Source: Ruminobacter sp964520475
GTDB taxonomy: Bacteria; Pseudomonadota; Gammaproteobacteria; Enterobacterales; Succinivibrionaceae
Length of the DNA: 64,000 bases
NCBI GenBank assembly: GCA_964520475.1
Contig: CAZFNS010000010.1
Span: 1 to 64,000 of the forward strand
Reading direction: 5' to 3'
The notes under the pieces are model-generated. The model saw only the letters and a list, made by a program, of their open reading frames with translations, searched no databases and had not been told where the DNA came from. This document shows positions 24,845 to 33,877 of the stretch, one piece after another. The translations under genes and the position numbers were made by a program. The first letter of the stretch is position 1; each line of letters opens with the position of its first letter.

Positions 24845-24878
24845 AAAAAAAACTCCGGCGCCCGCCGGAGTTTTTTTT
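24845..24878. terminator. Bidirectional terminator between galU and exported orphan
   Basis: A perfect 8-bp stem CTCCGGCG/CGCCGGAG is flanked by eight As (24845-24852) and eight Ts (24871-24878). It can therefore terminate galU rightward and the facing orphan gene leftward. Confidence 0.95.
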
Positions 24879-24892
24879 GCCGCCGCCCGGGA

Positions 24893-25456
24893 TCATTTCC
24901 CGGCGAACGGGGTGAGCCCGTTTTCCCCGGTGAAGAGGCCCTCGTCCCGGATCCGGAGCGCCCTGCCCCGGTCGATGACGGGCCGGAACGTCGCGAAATC
25001 GTCCCGGTGGGTCTCGTACCAGCCGTAAACCCGGCGCCAGGCGTCCAGGCTGTCCGTCTCGATCGTCATCAGCGCGAACCGCTCGTTGACCGTGCGCACC
25101 CGCGCGGCCGCGCGCACTTCCGCCCCGGCGCAGTCGGCCGCGGGATCCGCGCACCGCGCCACGAACGCCCCGGTCAGGATGACGCCCTCCGCGTCCGGCT
25201 TCAGCTCGCTCCCCTTCTGCATGTAGGCGAGCGCGGGGCGCAGATCGTACCCGGGGGCCGCGGCCGCCCGGACGGGGTGCCCCGCGAAGAGCCCGATGAC
25301 CCCGTCCGCGGCCCCGGCCGCCTCCCCCTTCGCGCCGACGGCGAAACCCGCGGCGAAGGCGTAGGTCTCCCCGCCGATCTCGAGGGTCTCCGCCCCGGCG
25401 GCCGCGGCCGCCCACGCGAGGACGGCGGCGCAGATTTCAAACGGCTTCGCGATCAT
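24893..25456 (-). CDS. Exported protein of unknown function
   Basis: A 187-residue protein with a signal peptide (MIAKPFEICAAVLAWAAAAAGA, cleavage near 22) and no lipobox. The mature part begins ETLEIGGETYAFAAGF and has two cysteines 8 residues apart (CADPAADC) that could form a disulfide, then SLDAWRRVYGWYETHRDDFATFRPVIDRG. I do not recognise a family. Codon use is typical of the window. It lies just 19 bp after aroA on the same strand, so it is probably cotranscribed, and ends at a bidirectional terminator. Confidence 0.75.
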   Translation of the reverse strand: MIAKPFEICAAVLAWAAAAAGAETLEIGGETYAFAAGFAVGAKGEAAGAADGVIGLFAGHPVRAAAAPGYDLRPALAYMQKGSELKPDAEGVILTGAFVARCADPAADCAGAEVRAAARVRTVNERFALMTIETDSLDAWRRVYGWYETHRDDFATFRPVIDRGRALRIRDEGLFTGENGLTPFAGK

Positions 25457-25475
25457 GTTTTCCTCCTTCCCCGGG

Positions 25476-26744
25476 TCAGCGCGCGATTTCGGCGAACCGC
25501 GCGAAATAGTCCGGGAACGTCTTGGCGCAGCAGCCCGGATCGTTGATCGTCACGGGCGCGCCGAAGGACACGAGGGAGAAGCACATGGCCATGCGGTGAT
25601 CCCGGTAGGTGTCGATGACCGCGTTCTCCCGGATCGGCCCCGGGACGATTTCGAGATAATCCGGCCCCGCCTCGCAGCGGATCCCGAGTTTCCTCAGTTC
25701 GTTTTCCATCGCGGCCAGGCGGTCCGTTTCCTTCACGCGCCAGTTGGCCACGTTCCTGATGACGGTTTTGCCCCGCGCGAACAGCGCGAGGGGAACCGCG
25801 GTCATCGCCGCGTCGGGGATGTCGTTCATGTCCATGTCGACCCCCCGGAGCGGGGCGCGCCCGCATTCGACGAAGTCCTCCCCGACCGTCACCTCCGCCC
25901 CCATGGCCCGGAGCACCCGGACGAAGCCCAGATCGCCCTGGACCGAGCCGGCGCCGGCGCCGGTGACCCGCACCCTGCCCGCTATGGCCCCGGCGGCCAG
26001 GAAATACGAGGCGGCCGAGGCGTCGCCCTCCACGAGATAGCTTCCGGGGCTGCGGTACTTCTGCCCGCCCCGGACGAAGAACTCGCGGTAATCCCGGTTC
26101 TCGGCGGTCACGCCGAACGACTTCATCATGCCCGTCGTGATGTCGATGTACGGCTTGGAGACGGGGTCGCCCGCGATTTTGAGGAGGACGTCCCCTTTCA
26201 TGAGCGGGGCGGCCATCAGAAAGGCCGAAATGAACTGGCTCGACACGGAGCCGTCGATTTCCGCGGTTCCGCCCGCGAGGGGCCGGCCCCGGATCCGCAG
26301 GGGCGGGAAGCCCTCCCTCCCGAGATACGCGATGTCCGCGCCGGCGCCGCGCAGGGCGTCGACCAGGGGGCCGATGGGCCGCTCCGTCATGCGGGGCTCG
26401 CCGGTCAGGACGAATTCGCCCCGGGAGCAGGCGAGCGCGGCCGCGAGCGGGCGCATCGCGGTGCCCGCGTTGCCGAGGAAAAGCCCGACGGGCCCGTCCG
26501 CGCCGAACGCCCCGCCGAGGCCGCGCACCGCGAGCCCGCCGCCGGCCGGCGCGGCCGCGACGCCGAGCCGGCCGAGCGCCCGGAGCATGTGCCCCGTGTC
26601 GTCGCTCCGGAGGAGGTTGGCTATCGACGTCGTCCCCTCCGCGAGCGCCGCCAGCAGGAGCGCGCGGTTGGACAGGCTCTTCGAGCCGGGCAGCCGGACC
26701 GTGCCCTCCGCCGTGTTCTTTTTACCTAACGTTATCGATTCCAT
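25476..26744 (-). CDS. aroA: 5-enolpyruvylshikimate-3-phosphate synthase
   Basis: Sixth step of the shikimate pathway, joining PEP to shikimate-3-phosphate. LPGSKSLSNRALLLAAL at about 18-34 holds the substrate Lys and Ser, and LFLGNAGTAMRPL near 88-100 is the class I PEP-site motif. RVKETDRLAAM near 337 and DHRMAMCF near 379 are the other signatures. The ATG at 26744 has GGAG upstream and gives 422 residues (E. coli 427). The frame stays open far upstream, but that sequence belongs to neighbouring genes. It follows the orphan lipoprotein gene by about 60 bp. Confidence 0.98.
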   Translation of the reverse strand: MESITLGKKNTAEGTVRLPGSKSLSNRALLLAALAEGTTSIANLLRSDDTGHMLRALGRLGVAAAPAGGGLAVRGLGGAFGADGPVGLFLGNAGTAMRPLAAALACSRGEFVLTGEPRMTERPIGPLVDALRGAGADIAYLGREGFPPLRIRGRPLAGGTAEIDGSVSSQFISAFLMAAPLMKGDVLLKIAGDPVSKPYIDITTGMMKSFGVTAENRDYREFFVRGGQKYRSPGSYLVEGDASAASYFLAAGAIAGRVRVTGAGAGSVQGDLGFVRVLRAMGAEVTVGEDFVECGRAPLRGVDMDMNDIPDAAMTAVPLALFARGKTVIRNVANWRVKETDRLAAMENELRKLGIRCEAGPDYLEIVPGPIRENAVIDTYRDHRMAMCFSLVSFGAPVTINDPGCCAKTFPDYFARFAEIAR

Positions 26745-26803
26745 GGTTCTCCGCCTCAGACCGTCCCGGCCGGAAGCCGCCGCGCGTCTTCTGCCCGGGG
26801 CCG

Positions 26804-27451
26804 CTATTTGTCGAGCGGGGAGGGCGCCGCGCCCTCCTCGGCGATCCGCTCCAGTTCGTTCGCGGGGGCGAGGCCTTTTTCCTTCAGCTCCTGCTCGACT
26901 TTCTTGCGGCGGATCTCCATGCGCTCCTCGATGACCTTCATGCCCGCCTCCGGCACCTCGAAATCGCAGGTGTACTCGTCGAGGGCCGTGGTCGACGCGA
27001 AATGGTACTCCCTGGAGCGGAAGATGAAGTCCTGCCGGCGCTCCTGCCGCTCCGGCGTGTTGAAGTACCACTGCTTCAGCTTGGTGAGGAGGATGGTGTA
27101 GTGGTCGAAGTTGATGCCGTCCCCGTAGATCTGGATGCCGCAGTTGATCGCCTGGTCGATGTGGTCCCGGGTGAGCAGCACGTCCGGCCGGCTCTCGAGA
27201 TCGAGGTTCAGGATCTCCTGGAAGGCCCGGGCGTTCTGGAGCAGCACCTTGTACTCGAAATCGTTCACCTCGGTCGCCATCTCCTTTCTCATGCGCTCCT
27301 CGATCTCGTCGCGGATCTTGTTCCCGTCCCGGTCTATCCCGGACAGGGTCTCGTCGTACTCGGTGATTTCGCCTTTGTTCTTTTTGCAGCCCGCGGCGCC
27401 CTGGCAGAGCAGAACCGCGCACGCGATTATGAGCAGATTTCTAAATTTCAT
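26804..27451 (-). CDS. Putative lipoprotein with a Ca-loop-like motif
   Basis: A 215-residue protein with a signal sequence MKFRNLLIIACAVLLCQGAAGC, where the AAGC could be a lipobox, although it is not a classic LxxC. At about 40-51 DRDGNKIRDEIE resembles the D-x-D-x-D/N calcium-binding loop of EF-hand or thrombospondin-3 repeats. The rest is charged and mainly helical with a C-terminal coiled-coil-like part (EERMEIRRKKVEQELKEKG). Function unknown. Its 5' end overlaps the upstream small gene by 11 bp, so the pair is translationally linked and probably shares a transcript with aroA. Confidence 0.8.
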   Translation of the reverse strand: MKFRNLLIIACAVLLCQGAAGCKKNKGEITEYDETLSGIDRDGNKIRDEIEERMRKEMATEVNDFEYKVLLQNARAFQEILNLDLESRPDVLLTRDHIDQAINCGIQIYGDGINFDHYTILLTKLKQWYFNTPERQERRQDFIFRSREYHFASTTALDEYTCDFEVPEAGMKVIEERMEIRRKKVEQELKEKGLAPANELERIAEEGAAPSPLDK

Positions 27452-27770
27452 ATATGCATTCCTCAGTGTCTTCCGGACCGTCCCCCGCCGGGTTCCCTTC
27501 CGCGCCTTCCTCGCCTTCCGCCGCGGCCGGGGCGGGATCCTCCCCGCCCCGCGCGACGAGGGTCAGGGTCTCCCGGGCCTCCTCGACGTACAGGGCGCCG
27601 CCGTCCCCGAGACCGACCATGAGGCCGCTCCCGAGATAGGAGTACTCGCCCCGCGGGAAATCGCGGGTGTAGTCGCCGCTGTCGACGACGCAGCCGACGA
27701 CTCCGAGGCCCCTGCCCCGGACGCACACCAGATCGCCCGTTTTCACGACGCGGTTGTCCGCGTATCTCAT
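27441..27770 (-). CDS. Small protein of unknown function, overlaps lipoprotein gene
   Basis: 109 residues. The first 75 look like a compact beta domain: VVKTGDLVCVRGRGLGVVG, then YTRDFPRGEYSYLGSGLMVGL and LYVEEARETLTLVAR. This pattern (G-D-x-V, then YSYL, a G-x-x-V strand and a terminal LxLxAR) recalls small orphan domains found near toxin-immunity loci, but I cannot name the family. The last 35 residues are acidic, low-complexity linker (EDPAPAAAEGEEGAEG). It begins the leftward set that continues through the lipoprotein and aroA, about 90 bp from the exchanger gene. Confidence 0.7.
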   Translation of the reverse strand: MRYADNRVVKTGDLVCVRGRGLGVVGCVVDSGDYTRDFPRGEYSYLGSGLMVGLGDGGALYVEEARETLTLVARGGEDPAPAAAEGEEGAEGNPAGDGPEDTEECIYEI

Positions 27771-27861
27771 CGGGTTTATGCCTCCCGCTCCGCCGTCCGA
27801 GCCGTCATGAGGTTATCCGGGAGGCGCGCCCGGCCGGCCGCCCCCGCCCGTCCCGCCGGGA

Positions 27862-28914
27862 TCAGGGCAGCCACGCTCCGCCCAGGAAGTACGCGAGCGG
27901 CTCCGGAAGGACGGCGGCGCCGCGCCGCGCCGTCGCCACCAGGAGCGCGACGTAGGCCGCGTACGAGCCCACCCACAGAAGCCCGTGCGCCCGCCCGATC
28001 CGCGCCGCGCCGCGCCCGAAGGAAACGGAGAAAAGAATCAGACTGAGCGTCAGCAGCAGGCTGAAGCCCCCGTCGCGCACCAGCACCGTTTTCCCGACGA
28101 CGTAGGGCTCGATGACCCCGGCGGCGCCGATGACCGCGGTGTTGTTGAAGATGTTCGAGCCGATGATGTTCCCGATGGCGATCCCGCTGCTGCCGCGCCG
28201 CGCCGCGATGACCGACGCCGTGAGCTCGGGCAGGGACGTGCCCGCGGCCACGATCGTCAGGCCGATGACCACCTCGCTCACGCCGAACGCCGCGGCGACG
28301 CCCACGGCGCCGTCCACCACCAGCTTGGAGCTCAGCACCATGAACACGAGGCCCCCCGCGGTCAGCAGGGACGATTTGCCGGGGCCGGGACGCTTCGCGG
28401 CGTCCGGCGCGCCGGCCCCGGGGGCGGGTTCCGCCGCGGCGTCCGGGCGGTTTTTCCGGCTCAGGTAGCCCGAGCGCACGGCGCGCAGGACGAAGGCCGC
28501 GATCAAAAGGAGCAGGAACCACGACTCCGCGCGGCTGATCCCGCCGTCGTACCCGAGGGCGAGCGTGATCAGGACCGACGCGAGGAGCAGGGGATATTCG
28601 CTCCGGTGCAGCGAGCGGTCCGGGAACATCGGCGCCGCGAGCGCGGCGCAGCCGAGAATGAGGGAGATGTTGCAGATGTTCGAGCCCAGGGCGTTGCCGA
28701 GGGCGAGGTCGGGGCTGTGCTCGAGGGCGGAGAGCACCGAGACGACGATCTCCGGAGCCGAGGTGCCGAACCCCACGATGAGGATGCCGATGAGGAGCTC
28801 GGGGACGCCCATGCAGTGCGCGAGTCCCGACGCGCCGTCGATGAACTTGTCCGCGCTGTAAACCAGCGCGGCGAAACCCGCGACGACGAACAGCAGTGAA
28901 ATCAGTATTGACAT
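27862..28914 (-). CDS. Calcium/sodium antiporter, YrbG family
   Basis: Inner-membrane cation/Ca2+ exchanger of the CaCA superfamily. Two inverted alpha-repeats are clear: GFGTSAPEIVVSVLSA with GNALGSNICN near 50-80, and AAGTSLPELTASVIAA with GNIIGSNIFNN near 230-265. The hydrophobic helices are separated by a Pro/Ala-rich loop at about 155-185. ATG at 28914 is preferred to GTG at 28920 because of spacing from GGGTG. At about 350 residues it is slightly longer than E. coli YrbG (325). It is monocistronic or first in a leftward unit. Confidence 0.93.
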   Translation of the reverse strand: MSILISLLFVVAGFAALVYSADKFIDGASGLAHCMGVPELLIGILIVGFGTSAPEIVVSVLSALEHSPDLALGNALGSNICNISLILGCAALAAPMFPDRSLHRSEYPLLLASVLITLALGYDGGISRAESWFLLLLIAAFVLRAVRSGYLSRKNRPDAAAEPAPGAGAPDAAKRPGPGKSSLLTAGGLVFMVLSSKLVVDGAVGVAAAFGVSEVVIGLTIVAAGTSLPELTASVIAARRGSSGIAIGNIIGSNIFNNTAVIGAAGVIEPYVVGKTVLVRDGGFSLLLTLSLILFSVSFGRGAARIGRAHGLLWVGSYAAYVALLVATARRGAAVLPEPLAYFLGGAWLP

Positions 28915-29146
28915 GGCCACACCCGAAAGTCCGCGCGGCGCCCCGGGCCGCCGGGCCCCGGCGCCGCCGCTTACGCCGAATTATACAATATTTTCGCGCC
29001 CCGCGCGCGGAATCGCGCCCGGCCGCCCGGGGCGGGAAATCGCCGGGCCGCGTCTTGATCGATCGCCGCGCGTTCGGTATAATCACCTTTCCTTATAAAA
29101 CCGGAACGTTAACGGGGACTTTGTTCCGCGGCTCGCGGTGAATGAA

Positions 29147-29629
29147 ATGGCGAAAAACAGCAAAGAGACGGCAAGACAGACGGTCATCGCGGTGAACCGG
29201 CGGGCGAACCACGATTATTTCCTCGAGCAGCGCTTCGAGGCCGGCGTCTGCCTGCAGGGCTGGGAGGTCAAGGCCCTGCGCGCCGGCCGGGGCGGCATCA
29301 GCGAAGGGTACGTCATCATAAAGAAGGGCGAGATCTTCCTGATCGGGGCGAACATCACCCCGCTCGATCAGGCCTGCACCCACACGGTGTGCGATCCGCT
29401 GAGGACCCGGAAGCTCCTCCTGAGCCGGCGGGAGATCGACCGCCTCATCGGCTCCGTCGAAAGGGCGGGCTACACCGTCGTCCCCCTCAGGCTCTACTGG
29501 AAAAAAGCCCTGGTCAAACTGGAGATCGCCCTCGCGAAAGGCAAGAAGGAATACGACAAGCGGGACTCCGTCAAGGAAAGGGAATGGCGGCGGGACCGGG
29601 CGCGGGTGATGAAAAAAACCGCGCGCTGA
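29147..29629 (+). CDS. smpB: SsrA-binding protein
   Basis: Binds tmRNA and delivers it to stalled ribosomes for trans-translation. The start MAKNSKETARQ at 29147 aligns with E. coli SmpB and gives the same 160 residues; a GTG nine bases upstream is less likely. LQGWEVKALRAGR near 35-47, THTVCDPLRTRKLLL near 81-95 and the basic C-terminal tail KGKKEYDKRDSVKEREWRR are the tRNA-mimicking contact regions. ssrA begins 84 bp downstream, with its own promoter, as in E. coli. Confidence 0.98.
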   Translation: MAKNSKETARQTVIAVNRRANHDYFLEQRFEAGVCLQGWEVKALRAGRGGISEGYVIIKKGEIFLIGANITPLDQACTHTVCDPLRTRKLLLSRREIDRLIGSVERAGYTVVPLRLYWKKALVKLEIALAKGKKEYDKRDSVKEREWRRDRARVMKKTAR

Positions 29630-29642
29630 CCCCCGGAAAAAC

Positions 29643-29670
29643 TTGACCGGCCGCGCGTTTGTCTTATAAT
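29643..29670 (+). promoter_or_regulatory. Promoter of ssrA
   Basis: TTGACC (29643-29648), a 16-bp spacer and TATAAT (29665-29670), located between the smpB stop and the mature tmRNA 5' end at 29714. Confidence 0.8.
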
Positions 29671-29713
29671 TAAAGCGTGGCCGGAAAACGGCCGCGGTAA
29701 ATTTTCAAACAAA

Positions 29714-30105
29714 GGGGATGATTCGGATTCGACCGGAAGAGTGAAGTCGGGACAGCATGTAGAGGCGTGGGAGGCCTCTTAAAAAACCCACAAACAAGAT
29801 AGTCGCCAACGATGAGTCTTACGCCTTAGCTGCCTAAAAAACAGCGACGGCACCCAGCAGCCGGAGCCTAAGAAACTTCCGGGCTGCCCGGAACCCGGAT
29901 TTGACAATAGGTTCGGGAGCTCCGGATTTCCATATTGTACCGGGCGAGTCCCCGGCCGGGGGAGCAGCCTTAAAGAAATACGGCCTGGTTTCGCGGCAGC
30001 GTGCCGGTTCGCGTCCGCGGAGCGAGATCAAAAGATTCGGCTAAACATGTAGACGTTGAGATCGATCCTTTCGGGACGCGGGTTCAAATCCCGCCATCTC
30101 CACCA
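29714..30105 (+). ncRNA. ssrA: Transfer-messenger RNA (tmRNA)
   Basis: Rescues stalled ribosomes and tags the nascent chain for proteolysis. The 5' GGGGATGATTCGGATTCGACC and 3' tRNA-like end (GGTTCAAATCCCGCCATCTC then CACCA) form the alanyl acceptor, with GGGGATG pairing to CATCTCC. The resume codon is GCC at 29805, after the conserved AGTCGCC context. The tag reading frame 29805-29837 encodes ANDESYALAA, then TAA; E. coli has ANDENYALAA. The length of about 392 nt is slightly longer than E. coli (363). It ends in an encoded CCA followed by a terminator. Confidence 0.97.
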
Positions 30106-30113
30106 TTTCGCAG

Positions 30114-30140
30114 ACGGGGCGCCGCGGGCGCCCCGTTTTT
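30114..30140 (+). terminator. Intrinsic terminator of ssrA
   Basis: The stem ACGGGGCGCC/GGCGCCCCGT around GCG is followed by TTTTT. Confidence 0.9.
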
Positions 30141-30184
30141 CGTCTCCGGGCGCGGCCGGGCCGCCGCCCTCCCCCGCGGGCGCG

Positions 30185-30215
30185 AAAAAAGGCCGCGGGC
30201 CCCCGGCCCGCGGCC
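30185..30215 (-). terminator. Intrinsic terminator of icd
   Basis: Read leftward, a 10-bp G/C stem (30206-30215 with 30191-30200) is followed by six Ts (30190-30185). It lies 24 bp past the icd stop. Confidence 0.9.
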
Positions 30216-30238
30216 CCGCCGCGCCGCGGCGCCGGTTT

Positions 30239-31492
<1,254 letters not shown>

Positions 31493-31596
31493 ATCGAAAT
31501 CCTCTTTTTGCGTTTGGAAACATCAGCGCCGGGACGATCCCCTGCGGGGCCCCGGCATCGCGGACCGCCCTGGCGACGACTCGGCGGTCATTAGGA

Positions 31597-31625
31597 ATTA
31601 TAAAGAGCGCGGGGGCATTTATCAA
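31597..31625 (-). promoter_or_regulatory. Sigma-70 promoter of icd
   Basis: On the minus strand TTGATA (31625-31620), a 17-bp spacer and TATAAT (31602-31597). It gives an icd leader of about 100 nt. Confidence 0.75.
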
Positions 31626-31669
31626 ACATTACTTGGCGCCGCCGCGCGTTTAACATCGCCGCCCCTTTG

Positions 31670-31678
31670 TGCTAGAAT
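31670..31678 (+). promoter_or_regulatory. Extended -10 promoter of the Nudix pair
   Basis: TGCTAGAAT, with TTTAAC 18 bp upstream of the hexamer as a weak -35. It is back to back with the icd promoter. Confidence 0.55.
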
Positions 31679-31712
31679 GAAAGGTCGTGAGGAACGGAGA
31701 AGAAATTGCGCC

Positions 31713-32237
31713 ATGTCTTATAAATTCAAGCCCGTGGCCGTCGTGTCGGTCGTCGTGAGCTGCCGCGGCCGCTTCCTGATCGTCGAGGAGCGTCTCGGCA
31801 ACGGGCTGCCCGTCTACAACACCCCTTCCGGCCACCTCGAGCGGTGGGAGAGCCTGACCGAGGGCGCCAGAAGGGAGCTGTTCGAGGAAACCGGCATCAG
31901 AACGGAAAGCCTGGACGGGATCGTCGGGGTGTACGCCCTGGTGCAGGACAGCTACACCATGGTGAGGACGGTGTTCTTCCTGGAACTCGCGCGGGAGCCG
32001 GAGCTCGCCGTCCGCGACCCCGACCGGGACGTGGTCGGGCACCGCTGGCTCACCCTCGAAGAATGCCGGGCGCTCCGCGGCTCGTACCGGTCGGATCTGG
32101 TCATCGACGCGATCGAGGACTACAGCGCCGGCCGGAAATTCCCCCTGTCCCTGCTCAGGCAGTACGACCGGCTGAGCGCGGCCGTCCGCGCCCAGGAGCG
32201 CCGGGAAGACCCGGCGGCCGGAGGGGAGGGAAAATAA
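31713..32237 (+). CDS. NudJ-like Nudix hydrolase, copy 1
   Basis: A 174-residue pyrophosphohydrolase resembling E. coli NudJ (phosphatase of HMP-PP and nucleoside di/triphosphates). The Nudix box G-x5-E-x7-REL-x-EE-x-G is intact at about 39-60 (GHLERWESLTEGARRELFEE). The C-terminus DYSAGRKFPLSLLRQYD matches the NudJ ending. The start follows a GAGGAACGGAGAAG stretch. It is separated by one base from a second NudJ-like gene, which it resembles along its whole length. E. coli has one nudJ in this position, before mnmA. Confidence 0.92.
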   Translation: MSYKFKPVAVVSVVVSCRGRFLIVEERLGNGLPVYNTPSGHLERWESLTEGARRELFEETGIRTESLDGIVGVYALVQDSYTMVRTVFFLELAREPELAVRDPDRDVVGHRWLTLEECRALRGSYRSDLVIDAIEDYSAGRKFPLSLLRQYDRLSAAVRAQERREDPAAGGEGK

Positions 32238-32238
32238 G

Positions 32239-32700
32239 ATGCCGGAGCGCTTCCGTCCTTTCGTGACCGTGGCGGCGATCATCGAGTGCCGCGGCCGGTT
32301 CCTGCTCGTGTCGGAGTACGACGAGGCGCCGTACCCGGTCTACGGCCAGCCCGCGGGGCACCTCGAGGGCGGCGAGGATCCGATCGGGGCCGCGCGGCGG
32401 GAGATCCTCGAGGAAACGGGCCTCGCCCTGGAGCCGCAGGGTCTGTGCGGCATTTACACCTACGTCAAGGATTACGAGACGATCCAGCGATTCTGCTTCT
32501 ACGTCGCCGACGACACCCTGCCGGAGCGGCTCGCGGCGGCGGATCCCGATCACGAGATCCAGACCGCCGGCTGGTACACCCGGGAGGAGATCGAGGCGCT
32601 CAGGCCCCGCTACCGCACCAGACTGGTCGGGAGATGCTTCGAGGACTACTTCGCCGGCAAAAGGTATCCGCTGGACATTCTCCGCACAATAAGGCCGTGA
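32239..32700 (+). CDS. NudJ-like Nudix hydrolase, copy 2
   Basis: 153 residues with an intact Nudix box at about 40-62 (GHLEGGEDPIGAARREILEE). It opens FRPFVTVAAIIECRGRFLLV, close to E. coli NudJ (FKPHVTVACVV), and ends DYFAGKRYPLDILRTIRP. It is probably the more NudJ-like of the pair by length and by its N-terminus. It starts one base after the copy 1 stop. It is followed by the A/T-rich mnmA promoter region, so mnmA need not share its transcript. Confidence 0.92.
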   Translation: MPERFRPFVTVAAIIECRGRFLLVSEYDEAPYPVYGQPAGHLEGGEDPIGAARREILEETGLALEPQGLCGIYTYVKDYETIQRFCFYVADDTLPERLAAADPDHEIQTAGWYTREEIEALRPRYRTRLVGRCFEDYFAGKRYPLDILRTIRP

Positions 32701-32704
32701 TTAA

Positions 32705-32746
32705 TTGAAATGAAACACCTATTGTCTTATACTTTTATAGGTGTTT
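32705..32746 (+). promoter_or_regulatory. mnmA promoter embedded in a perfect palindrome
   Basis: TTGAAA (32705-32710), a 17-bp spacer and TATACT (32728-32733). AAACACCTAT (32713-32722) and ATAGGTGTTT (32737-32746) form 10-bp inverted arms on either side of the -10, spaced 14 bp apart. That layout suits an operator bound by a dimeric regulator. As RNA it could form a hairpin, but the following T-run is broken (AAATAATTTTT), so a terminator for the Nudix genes is the alternative. Confidence 0.6.
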
Positions 32747-32782
32747 AAATAATTTTTAATCATTTTGTCAGTTCGGTCACAA

Positions 32783-33874
32783 ATGTCTGCGAAAAAAGTC
32801 GTCGTCGGAATGTCGGGAGGCGTTGACTCTTCCGTCGCCGCCTGGCTCCTCCGGGAGCGGGGCTACGAGGTGACCGGCCTGTTCATGAAAAACTGGGAAG
32901 AGGACGACACCGGCTCCTACTGCAACGCGGCCGCCGATCTCGCCGACGCCCGGGCCGTCTGCGACAAAATCGGCGTCGAGCTCAAAACCGTCAACTTCGC
33001 GGCCGAGTACTGGGACCGGGTCTTCGAGAACTTCCTCTCCGAGTACGCCGCCGGCCGGACCCCCAACCCCGACGTCCTCTGCAACCGGGAAATCAAATTC
33101 AAGGCCTTCCTCGAGTACGCGCTCGAGGATCTCGGCGCGGATCTCATGGCCACCGGCCACTACGCGCGGCGCTCCTCCGGCGATCCGCCCCGGCTGCTCC
33201 GGGGCGCGGATCCCGCCAAGGACCAGAGCTACTTCCTCTACGCGCTTAAAAGCGACCGGCTCGCCCGGGCGCTCTTTCCCGTCGGCGATCTCCTCAAGAC
33301 GGAGGTCAGGAAGATCGCCCGCGATCTCGGGCTCGCCACCGCCGCCAAGAAGGACTCCACCGGCATCTGCTTCATCGGCGAAAAGAAGTTCGCCGAGTTC
33401 TTAGCCCGCTTCCTGCCCGCGCGCAAGGGGGAAATCGTCACCCCCGACGGCCGGGTCGTCGGCGAGCACGACGGCCTGATGTACCACACCGTCGGGCAGC
33501 GCCGCGGGCTCGGCATCGGGGGCATGCGGGGCGCGGCCGCCGAGCCCTGGTACGTGGTCGGCAAGGATCTCGAACGCAACCGGCTCATCGTGGCGCAGGG
33601 CCGCCGCAACCCCCTCCTCATGTCGCGGGGGCTCGTCGCCTCGAACCTGACCCTCGTGAGCCTCCCCGAGCTGCCGCCCGGGCGGTACGGGGTCAAGATC
33701 AGGTACCGCCAGCCCGACGTCCCCTGCGCCGCCGAGCCGCTCGGCGGCGGCCGGTTCCGGGTGGTTTTCGACCGGGAGATCCCGGCCGTGACCCCGGGGC
33801 AGAGCGCCGTGCTGTACCGCGGGGAGGAGTGCCTCGGCGGGGGCATCATCGAACGGGGACTCAAAGAGGTGTAG
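32783..33874 (+). CDS. mnmA: tRNA-specific 2-thiouridylase MnmA
   Basis: Makes the s2U34 modification in tRNA-Glu, -Gln and -Lys, using ATP and sulfur from the Tus relay. The PP-loop GMSGGVDSSVAAW is at about 9-21. The catalytic cysteines are in the DVLCNREIKF segment (near 104) and in STGICFIGEK (near 198). ATG 32783 begins MSAKKVVVGM; a TTG six codons upstream is unlikely. It has 363 residues against 368 in E. coli. hflD follows after 3 bp, and purB comes next, exactly the E. coli order. It fits functionally with the Gln tRNAs in this window. Confidence 0.98.
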   Translation: MSAKKVVVGMSGGVDSSVAAWLLRERGYEVTGLFMKNWEEDDTGSYCNAAADLADARAVCDKIGVELKTVNFAAEYWDRVFENFLSEYAAGRTPNPDVLCNREIKFKAFLEYALEDLGADLMATGHYARRSSGDPPRLLRGADPAKDQSYFLYALKSDRLARALFPVGDLLKTEVRKIARDLGLATAAKKDSTGICFIGEKKFAEFLARFLPARKGEIVTPDGRVVGEHDGLMYHTVGQRRGLGIGGMRGAAAEPWYVVGKDLERNRLIVAQGRRNPLLMSRGLVASNLTLVSLPELPPGRYGVKIRYRQPDVPCAAEPLGGGRFRVVFDREIPAVTPGQSAVLYRGEECLGGGIIERGLKEV

Positions 33875-33877
33875 CGG

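Noticed and set aside
27102..27422. Upstream in-frame extension of aroA to give 648 residues
   Set aside because: The extension lies antisense-like within the orphan lipoprotein gene in another frame. The real AroA N-terminus and ribosome site are at 26744.
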